Assembly (NCBI GenBank): GCA_037178625.1
Contig: JAWZXG010000088.1
Span: 1-25,000 of the forward strand
Reading direction: 5' to 3'
DNA length: 25,000 bases
Origin: Skeletonema tropicum
Taxonomy: Eukaryota; Bacillariophyta; Thalassiosirophyceae; Thalassiosirales; Thalassiosiraceae
Below the pieces are notes generated by a model, which ran no database searches, was not told the origin of the DNA, and saw nothing but the letters and a program-made list of their open reading frames with translations. Position 1 is the stretch's first letter. Every line of letters starts with the position of its first letter. Made by a program: the position numbers and the translations under genes. Below are positions 18,541 through 25,000 of the stretch, piece after piece.

Positions 18541-19964
18541 TCTGGCATAGTGTGGTATGTGAGTGGCAAGTTCTTTTGATGCTCCTCCATTATTTCTTTT
18601 GTTCTGTGATATGACTGGAAGCAGTAGCTACAGTTTATGAGCTCTTCCATCACCATCTCCTCCTCCTCTTCCTCCTTCATAGGTAGATACTTAGTCAGAG
18701 TATTTCATCTGTCAATGTGGTGATGCGGTACTGAATGCAGAGGAAGTATTTTGGATTGGACTTCCTGAGCATTGAGTACCACATGGTCTGACATCATCTC
18801 TCATCTCTCATGGACAGCTTCTCTGTCAATGTGGTGATGCGGTACTGAATGCAGAGGAAGTACATTTTTGGATTGGACTTCCTGAGCATTGAGTACCACA
18901 TGGTCTGACATCATCTCTCATCTCTCATGGACAGCTTCTCTGTCAATTGCCTGCATTCTAGTTCTGCTCCTCTCTAGAGGTAGTTCTTCTCCAGCTGGCG
19001 CACAATTTTCCATCAGCATCAGAATGGATGAGAGGTAGGCCACAACAACACATAGGCATAGTGTGGTATGTGAGTGGCAAGTTCTTTTGATGCTCCTCCA
19101 TTATTTCTTTTGTTCTGTGATATGACTGGAAGCAGTAGCTACAGTTTATGAGCTCTTCCATCACCATCTCCTCCTCCTCTTCCTCCTTCATAGGTAGATA
19201 CTTAGTCAGAGTATTTCATCTGTCAATGTGGTGATGCGGTACTGAATGCAGAGGAAGTATTTTGGATTGGACTTCCTGAGCATTGAGTACCACATGGTCT
19301 GACATCATCTCTCATCTCTCATGGACAGCTTCTCTGTCAATTGCCTGCATTCTAGTACTGCTCCTCTCTAGAGGTAGTTCTTCTCCAGCTGGCGCACAAT
19401 TTTCCATCAGCATCAGAATGGATGAGAGGTAGGCCACAACAACACATAGGCATAGTGTGGTATGTGAGTGGCAAGTTCTTTTGATGCTCCTCCATTATTT
19501 CTTTTGTTCTGTGATATGACTGGAAGCAGTAGCTACAGTTTATGAGCTCTTCCATCACCATCTCCTCCTCCTCTTCCTCCTTCATAGGTAGATACTTAGT
19601 CAGAGTATTTCATCTGTCAATGTGGTGATGCGGTACTGAATGCAGAGGAAGTATTTTGGATTGGACTTCCTGAGCATTGAGTACCACATGGTCTGACATC
19701 ATCTCTCATCTCTCATGGACAGCTTCTCTGTCAATGTGGTGATGCGGTACTGAATGCAGAGGAAGTATGTACATTTTTGGATTGGACTTCCTGAGCATTG
19801 AGTACCACATGGTCTGACATCATCTCTCATCTCTCATGGACAGCTTCTCTGTCAATGTGGTGATGCGGTACTGAATGCAGAGGAAGTATTTTGGATTGGA
19901 CTTCCTGAGCATTGAGTACCACATGGTCTGACATCATCTCTCATCTCTCATGGACAGCTTCTTT
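18541..19964. repeat. Compound tandem array, copy B
   Basis: It has the same unit order as 10683-12100. Differences include a shorter CT run at about 18968, an extra TATG in one R1 unit at about 19766, and CATCATC where copy A has CATAATC. The variant R2' starts at about 19965 and is split by the 3.2 kb insertion at 20008. Confidence 0.9.
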
Positions 19965-20020
19965 GTCAATTGCCTGCATTCTAGTTCTGCTCCTCTCTCT
20001 CTCTCTAGGAAGTCCTCAAA

Positions 20021-20072
20021 AGTCTAAGAATACGCGCGTATTTTGCGCGCATCCCAAAAAATATCTTAGACT
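20021..20072. other. Left-end hairpin of the 3.2 kb insertion
   Basis: AGTCTAAGA (20021-20029) pairs with TCTTAGACT (20064-20072). The 34-base interior holds two small palindromes, TACGCGCGTA and TGCGCGCA, which could pair further. Confidence 0.65.
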
Positions 20073-20187
20073 CCTGTCATCTCCCGCGCAAGAGGAGCCC
20101 ATAGTCTACTGTGCGGGATACTGAACTCCTACATGCCTTCAGTTGAATTTTTGTACTTTGTCCTCCTCTTCTGTTCCAGTAATTCAA

Positions 20188-20209
20188 AGTCTACGATGAT
20201 GGTTAGACT
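20188..20209. other. Additional AGTCTA / TAGACT inverted pair
   Basis: AGTCTA (20188-20193) and TAGACT (20204-20209) repeat the core of the end hairpins. A single AGTCTA also lies at 20103-20108. These could be protein-binding sites near the left end, upstream of the cargo gene. Confidence 0.4.
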
Positions 20210-20295
20210 ACTGCAATCTCCCCGTGATAGGCGTCAATAGTCCGACTTTCTACCCAAGAACCGCATCATGGTTCATGTCATATCATTAAATCAGC

Positions 20296-21384
20296 ATGGA
20301 GGTGGACAGCAACGTCCATCCCCCCGATGCTGAAGGGGGAGCCTCCTCGGCCGCCCCGGTTATTCCGTACGACAATAATAATTATCTCCCTCCCCTACGT
20401 TCGCTCCACTATGTTGTGCTTCAGCTCCCACTTGAGCACATTACATCCTATTTATCAAACACGTCTGTAGCCTTTTTTGCATTGGCCATCGACCCGTCCT
20501 ACTCCTCACGTAATGGTAGCAGCGGCGTAGCCGGTACATCAGAAGCAGTGAATTTTCTGATGGAACAAGAGGGACGTTGTGGACGTTGGGCCGATATTTG
20601 CCTCGATTGTGTTGACTGGATCAATGATAATGATGTCTATCATTTGCTGTCATTGGTAGTTAATTTCAACGACATGGCCTTGAAACGTCTTACAATTAGG
20701 GACTGCCCTGGCGTTATTGGCACCGGGCTTGGTCCTCTAATCAATCAAGATGGGTTGAACTATCTTATTTTCCACGACAACGGATTTCTTCCAAGGCGCT
20801 CACGACGGTTGGCGGAGGGGGGCTGGTGGACCCCATTGGAGGAGGTGAAGTCAATCATTAATTTAATTGCGCAACCTGATCACTACCTGAACTATCTTCG
20901 GCTTCCATTGGAATGGACTGGTGCAGAGTATGGGAAGGGGTGGGAAAAAGAGAAAGGTCTTAATGTTATCCATTGTTCCTCCAATTGTTGTGAGGAAGGA
21001 CCCATTCAAGCGTTGTATTGGTGCCATTATTGCGGGCGTGGGTCGTTCTGTGAGAGGAGTTCTGGGACATTGTTTGTGTTCTGCCAAGAGAGAATGATTG
21101 CTTGTTGCATGAGTTGTATGAAACATGGAGTAAGAGGTTTATTGTTGCCCAACACATTCGCCAACAAATGTGGTCATAACATGCCCAATAATTGGGGATG
21201 TCAAGATCAATGCTCGAATTGGTTTTGTGTCTGTGGTTGTGAAAGCGGCTCCACATGTTACGAATGCCGGGGAGAAATTTGCCGCTCGTGCAATTTTGGG
21301 GATGATGAATATTGTGTTGACATTGAGTGGCAGAGGTGTCAGTATTGCAATTGTGCCTTTTGTTATGGTAGATGTAATGAATGA
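20296..21384 (+). CDS. Leucine-rich / cysteine-rich protein, 362 aa, cargo of the insertion
   Basis: A single exon with the first ATG at 20296. Residues about 38-65 (VVLQLPLEHITSYLSN and the following hydrophobic helix) resemble a weak F-box-like helix pair. Residues about 95-180 have a leucine-rich-repeat flavour (LKRLTIRDCPGV, LNYLIFHDNG). From about residue 228 to the end the protein is very rich in Cys, arranged as CxxC and CC pairs (WCHYCG, CCMSCMKHG, CVCGCESG, CRSCNFGDD, CQYCNCAFC), so a zinc-binding module is likely. This layout suggests a ubiquitin-ligase adaptor or interaction protein, but that is inference. The gene lies wholly inside the insertion and ends 25 bp from the convergent recombinase relic. 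I see nothing broken in it. It is either a captured host gene or an element gene. Confidence 0.7.
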   Translation: MEVDSNVHPPDAEGGASSAAPVIPYDNNNYLPPLRSLHYVVLQLPLEHITSYLSNTSVAFFALAIDPSYSSRNGSSGVAGTSEAVNFLMEQEGRCGRWADICLDCVDWINDNDVYHLLSLVVNFNDMALKRLTIRDCPGVIGTGLGPLINQDGLNYLIFHDNGFLPRRSRRLAEGGWWTPLEEVKSIINLIAQPDHYLNYLRLPLEWTGAEYGKGWEKEKGLNVIHCSSNCCEEGPIQALYWCHYCGRGSFCERSSGTLFVFCQERMIACCMSCMKHGVRGLLLPNTFANKCGHNMPNNWGCQDQCSNWFCVCGCESGSTCYECRGEICRSCNFGDDEYCVDIEWQRCQYCNCAFCYGRCNE

Positions 21385-21409
21385 TGCTTCTTATTATATA
21401 TAGTAACTA

Positions 21410-22979
21410 CTACAGCTTCTTGGGAAGTCGTCTCTTTCGTGGAGCACTACTTGGCGCCGACCTCTCTTTTGGAGTTCTCTTCTTGTTACTTGCGGTAGGT
21501 GGTGGAAGCTTCTGTTTGTCCTCTTCCGTGCCATGTTTCATGACCTGACTGTACTTAGTCTTCTTCGACCAAGTTCCAAGTCTGTATCCTGCTACGACAT
21601 CCGGAGGTGATTCGAAGATATAACTAAAATTGTTTTTCAAATGTTCAGTAGCACGTTCGAAGCTTTCGGTGATGAACTGCTCACTCACTTGTTCCGGAAT
21701 TACAAGACCTGGCGTTTCCATCATTTTAAGAAAGATTGGTTTCCATTCATTGTGGTATATTTTGCGATTCTCAGCAGTAAAATGAATCCCTTTGAGCTGT
21801 CGAAAGGGTGGTAAGTGCCAAGTGATTCCTTCATACACAAACGTTTGCCCACACAACCACTTCCTCCATCCCTCCAACCTCTTCGTTTCTGAAGGGAATT
21901 CGAACGTAGGAGGAATACATGTAGCTCGTGTGATACCTGTACTTTCAGTGTAACTGAACTGGTTCGGTTCAGGAATGCGGATAGTAGGGTCTACTACTTG
22001 CTCCGATTGGTCACGCTGTAGCACAGCAGCGTTGTTTGTAGTTGATGTTGTCGTCAAAATTTCTCCCACCATTTCTCTCATATTGATCTTGAGCTTTTCC
22101 ATCTGTTCTTCCAAGATTGCGCTGTTGACTCCGCCTTCAGCAGAGACCTTTGCATCTCAGAGCAAGATACAGGCACAAAACAGCTTGCTTTGGGTTGGCG
22201 TAGCAGTTTTTCTCTTGTACAAACTCTCCGGACTGATCCGTCTTCGAATTGTCAAACTTGAATGCAATAGAGTCGCCTCCACTGCCGAGCTTGATGTTGT
22301 GTAGACCTAGGGATGAAATGGAGATGGAGCGGGCCATCAAATGCCACATCAACAGGGCATACACCCAAACAAAAATGTTCAAACTTGCGACGGCCCACTG
22401 GAGGATCAAAGTGAGTAGACCAGCATTGATGGGGTCGGCAGCCTTTTCGTCAACTTTGCCTTCCTTCTTTGCTTCGCTGTACTCTTTTTTGTAGGATGAA
22501 ATGAAACTCTCAAATTTGACATGGAACTCCGTTGGGAGTTGTTGTCCTGCTATTTGCGCTCCCCATTTGATTGCGTCGCCATATTTAGACAAGTCACTGG
22601 GACTGATAAGTTTGCCATTTGCCTTGAATTTCTTGTTTGAGCAATGTGCAATCACCATCTTAACATTCAATCCTTGGTAACGGAGATCACGATCATTTTT
22701 GAAGTAGTATTTTGTTTGATCCGCTTTCTCCTCCTCTGTCAGAAGGTACGTCCCGTGTTCAAAGTATTCCTCATAATGTTCTTTCCAGAAATCCATCAGG
22801 TGCTTGTGACGATTCCTGGGTTCTTTGCGCGTCCTATCCTTCATGCCTTTTGACTGCGTTGTTTGAGCAGCACCAGCATGATTCTCTTTGATGGCAATGT
22901 CTGCGCCAATAATTGGTACAGTATCATCCGTCTCACGTTGGTGGACAAGGATACGACCGCCGCCGCCTCCTCTAGTCAT
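21410..22979 (-). pseudogene. Crypton-like tyrosine recombinase with catalytic core deleted
   Basis: There are two minus-strand frames. The first (ATG at 22977-22979, stop at 22137) gives a Gly-rich leader, a basic KDRTRKEPRNRHKH stretch, an N-terminal core-binding-like region and then WHLMARSISISSLG. That segment corresponds to the first catalytic Arg of tyrosine recombinases, and it is followed by FDNSKTDQSGE, a plausible catalytic Lys strand. The frame stops 20-30 residues later. The second frame (open from about 22150, first ATG at 22114, stop at 21410) begins DAKVSAEGGVNSAILEEQ and covers what I take to be the C-terminal extension of the same family, with a basic RKRRLPKK tail. The HxxR box and the nucleophilic Tyr are missing between them, and the junction near 22150 also shifts frame. 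This fits an internal deletion in a once intact gene. Assignment to Cryptons is from remembered family resemblance. Confidence 0.65.
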
Positions 22980-23030
22980 TGTTGCGATGCTAGTATTACT
23001 GGCTTTCGGTGACTGGGATGTGGGGAGCAA

Positions 23031-23206
23031 TCAATAGGAGTATTATTATGCACACAAGTACTGCTCTTGCGTTGGATTGCTCTCTCTTGCGTTGGATTTT
23101 GGTCATGGAACACATTTGGGAATGTTTGAAGACATGGTCTTCTTTTTAAGACATGTATCGAAGAATGATCTGTCCAAGTATCGAAAAAGATACCCAGCAA
23201 ATACCC
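23031..23206. other. Right non-coding part of the insertion
   Basis: It contains two close copies of CTCTTGCGTTGGATT (23064 and 23084) and a doubled ATACCCAG near 23190-23208, just before the right-end hairpin. No gene is seen. Confidence 0.4.
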
Positions 23207-23237
23207 AGTCTAAGGTCTATCATCTCTATCTTAGACT
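23207..23237. other. Right-end hairpin of the 3.2 kb insertion
   Basis: AGTCTAAG (23207-23214) pairs with CTTAGACT (23230-23237) around a 15-base loop. The arms have the same sequence as the left-end hairpin. Confidence 0.65.
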
Positions 23238-23462
23238 TGTGCCGTGCATTTATAGAGAGGTAGTTCTTCTCCAGCTGGCGCACAATTTTCCATCAGCATC
23301 AGAATGGATGATAGGTCGGCCACAACAACACATAGGCATAGTGTGGTATGTGAGTGGTAAGTTCTTTTGATGCTCCTCCATTATTTCTTTTGTTCTGTGA
23401 TATGTGTTTGAGGCGGCTATGTCTGTGTATATTACAACAGCTGTCTTTAGAATTTATGAGCT

Positions 23463-23540
23463 CTTCTCTCTGTCTCTCTCTCTGTCTCTCTCTCTGTCTC
23501 TCTCTCTGTCTCTCTCTCTGTCTCTCTCTCTCTCTCTCTG
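23463..23540. repeat. CTCTCTGT/CT microsatellite, copy B
   Basis: It has five to six GT-containing units followed by a short CT run, against four units and a longer run in copy A. Confidence 0.9.
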
Positions 23541-23655
23541 TGAAATTGTTGTAATTCCCAAACATGGTGATCTCGAACAGGTTTGGGAATAAAAAGACTT
23601 TTGCTTTAGGAGGTTGTATTACTATTGATCAAAGCTATCAGACATCAACTCAGAT

Positions 23656-25000
23656 TCAGATGCTCTTCATGCTCGCAATGACATTTTTTCTTATACGCTC
23701 ACTTTTGCGCTGCTTTATTTCGATATTCAAGCCTGCTTCTGCAATTGCTTTTACTGGTATGTGCTTCCAACGACGGTAGTCAATATCATCAGGCCCATGC
23801 CGAACAATAAACCTCTTTCTCTCTTCATCACTCCACCTGGTTGTACGAAGATTCAAGTAATCTTCTCTGTCTCTGTAGAAACGTTCAATGCACTCATCCA
23901 GGTTGTCTGATGACTTCATTTTCATTGTTGTTTTTGCTGCAGTTTGGCCTTCTGTTGGTTTCATTGAGATGGTTATTTCTGTGTCCCTGTTTGATGCGGA
24001 GTCACTATCTAAGCCAAGGAGAAAGTCACACGACCAAAAATGCCCTGCGCCATCCCAGCTCAGCCCCTGTTTGTTTCCCACTCTATTATCGCTTTTGTTC
24101 TTGAAATTCTTTCCAAACGATGCTTTCAACACAGTATAGTTCATCCCTTCCATATCATTGTACATGATGCTAGTGATAGTATCAGGATCCACTGGCTTTG
24201 GCCATTTCAAAAGAGAGTCTAAATTCCAATATTGCCCATTTATCCTGAGAAGTGTAAAGTAATGGGGTACTGTCTCTTCGGAGACTTCATGAACAACGTA
24301 AGCTGCAGCTGCTGTTTTGGGACAGTTTAGGAAATCTTCCACGTCCTTCGGCTGAATATAATCAAGAGTCAACCCAACATTTGCTGCAACTTTTATGAGT
24401 ACGTCTATCTCAAAATAGCCATTCTTCCCCACAAAATCATTCGTTGTCTTTTTTTCTTTCCTGCAATACAATAATTTATTTTGCTCTGAATGCAATTCTT
24501 TTGCACAATTCGTAAAGTGTTCTTTGGTAAACGAACGCTCTTGACAGATCGCGTTGAGCGCATGGATAGCACATTGTCCTCCACATTGAAGTTCGTGGCG
24601 TAGTTCGATTCTCGCTGCCTCGGTTTGTTCTTTTCCATCTAGCGCCCCCAAATCCTCAGTTTGTTCTTTTCCATCTAGCGCCCCCAAATCCTCAGTTTGT
24701 TCTTTTCCATCTAGCGCCCCCGCTGAGTCTGCTGTCAATACTTGTGAATGACAAGTGCTCTTCACATTGGGAACAGATGGAACAGCAACAGCAGTAGTAT
24801 CAGCAACAGCGACTGTGGAAGCTGGCTGTGGCTGTTGAGTAGCAACCTCCTCCATTTCATCAAAACCACCACTTTGAGCGGATTGGACAGATGCAACCGG
24901 CTTCTTTGCTTTGACTACTGTATCGCTCGAGGCTCCACCGAGACTGTTGTAATGTCTCGTACAAAAACCTTTTTTCTGAGCAATGTTGCCGCATCCCTCA
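23656..25000 (-). CDS. Josephin-type deubiquitinase with zinc-binding-like N-terminus, partial
   Basis: The frame is open from the stop at 23656 to the right edge, so the true start lies outside. The ATG at 24853-24855 is internal or alternative. Numbered from that Met, the motif ELQCGGQCAIHALN carries Gln90 and Cys95, VPHYFTLLR carries His198 and YWNLDS carries Asn211. The spacings (Q to C 5, C to H 103, H to N 13) agree with the catalytic set of ataxin-3-like Josephin proteases, which cleave ubiquitin chains. Upstream, near the window edge, is EGCGNIAQKKGFCTRHY. This is a Cys-Cys-Cys-His pattern like the short GC...GxCxxH repeats found in many algal proteins, probably zinc-binding. Between them is a hydrophilic linker with a 12-residue repeat. 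The C-terminal 90 residues are basic, helical and unassigned. No catalytic residue is missing. The copy A version retains only the C-terminal piece. Confidence 0.8.
   Translation of the reverse strand, partial: EGCGNIAQKKGFCTRHYNSLGGASSDTVVKAKKPVASVQSAQSGGFDEMEEVATQQPQPASTVAVADTTAVAVPSVPNVKSTCHSQVLTADSAGALDGKEQTEDLGALDGKEQTEDLGALDGKEQTEAARIELRHELQCGGQCAIHALNAICQERSFTKEHFTNCAKELHSEQNKLLYCRKEKKTTNDFVGKNGYFEIDVLIKVAANVGLTLDYIQPKDVEDFLNCPKTAAAAYVVHEVSEETVPHYFTLLRINGQYWNLDSLLKWPKPVDPDTITSIMYNDMEGMNYTVLKASFGKNFKNKSDNRVGNKQGLSWDGAGHFWSCDFLLGLDSDSASNRDTEITISMKPTEGQTAAKTTMKMKSSDNLDECIERFYRDREDYLNLRTTRWSDEERKRFIVRHGPDDIDYRRWKHIPVKAIAEAGLNIEIKQRKSERIRKNVIASMKSI
24624..24721 (-). repeat. In-frame 36-bp tandem repeat in the Josephin gene
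   Basis: Two full units and most of a third start at 24624, 24660 and 24696. They encode ALDGKEQTEDLG repeated in the linker before the protease domain. Since 36 is a multiple of three, copy number can change without breaking the frame. Confidence 0.9.

Larger units (their letters stand above)
20009..23252. mobile_element. 3.2 kb insertion with Crypton-like recombinase relic and cargo gene
   Basis: Its boundaries come from the uninterrupted copy A at 12131-12150. The flanks share TAG (20006-20008 and 23253-23255), which is either a 3-bp target duplication or short homology. Both ends carry a stem-loop with arms AGTCTAAG/CTTAGACT (20021-20072 and 23207-23237), set 12 and 15 bp inside the ends. 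Inside are a plus-strand leucine-/cysteine-rich gene and a convergent minus-strand recombinase relic. Cryptons lack long terminal inverted repeats, so the hairpins are unexpected. The element is probably non-autonomous, because the recombinase has lost its catalytic core. Confidence 0.75.
15746..23932 (+). repeat. Direct duplication, copy B (matches 1-681, 8565-12140 and 12138-12816)
   Basis: Offsets are 15745 for the first block, 7861 across the ankyrin gene, and 11114-11116 for the last block. The blocks are collinear and in the same orientation and appear near-identical by eye. The differences I found are in CT runs, a 4-bp indel in an R1 unit (19765 region) and a few substitutions. The gaps in collinearity are the two mobile insertions. 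Confidence 0.9.

Noticed and set aside
20009..23252. Harbinger-type DNA transposon, because of the 3-bp TAG flanks
   Set aside because: The element encodes a recombinase-like relic and not a DDE nuclease. Its inverted motifs are subterminal hairpins and the outermost bases are not inverted repeats.

Overview
The window looks like nuclear DNA of a stramenopile alga, most probably a diatom. The support is short GT-AG introns with GTGAGT/GTAAGT donors, TTAGGG-type telomere repeats, lineage-typical ankyrin-repeat proteins, a Crypton-like tyrosine recombinase relic, and very repeat-rich spacers. No species can be named from the sequence alone.

The main structure is a direct duplication of one locus. 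Copy A runs from the left edge to 12816 and copy B from at least 15746 to 23932. The two copies appear near-identical, with identical 515-residue ankyrin proteins. They differ mainly by two large insertions. Copy A carries a 7.9 kb Helitron-type rolling-circle transposon (681-8564), and copy B holds the matching empty site at 16425/16426. Copy B carries a 3.2 kb element (20009-23252) with a deleted Crypton-like recombinase and a leucine-/cysteine-rich cargo gene, and copy A holds that empty site at about 12139-12141. Each copy therefore gives base-level boundaries for the insertion in the other.

In reading order: (1) 1-681, part of a minus-strand gene X split by the Helitron. (2) 681-8564, the Helitron: a complete four-exon RepHel gene (minus, 1589 residues by my splicing), a second three-exon gene of unknown function, and seven copies of a 30-35 bp palindrome in spacers and introns. 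(3) 8565-8793, the N-terminal piece of gene X, then an ankyrin gene (8906-10453). (4) A compound tandem array (10683-12100). (5) A microsatellite and the 3' end of a Josephin-type deubiquitinase gene, cut off at 12816 and followed at once by three CCCTAA telomere repeats. (6) 12842-14245, 295-bp tandem repeats, G-run repeats and a GACC microsatellite, resembling a former subtelomere. (7) 14246-15539, no recognisable gene. (8) Copy B: gene X, ankyrin gene, array, the 3.2 kb insertion, microsatellite, and the Josephin gene, which stays open to the right window edge.

The picture is of a young, repeat-rich, possibly telomere-fused region where recent transposition can be dated relative to a duplication. 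A merge of two haplotypes by the assembler is the main alternative for the tandem arrangement. It would not change the insertion boundaries.
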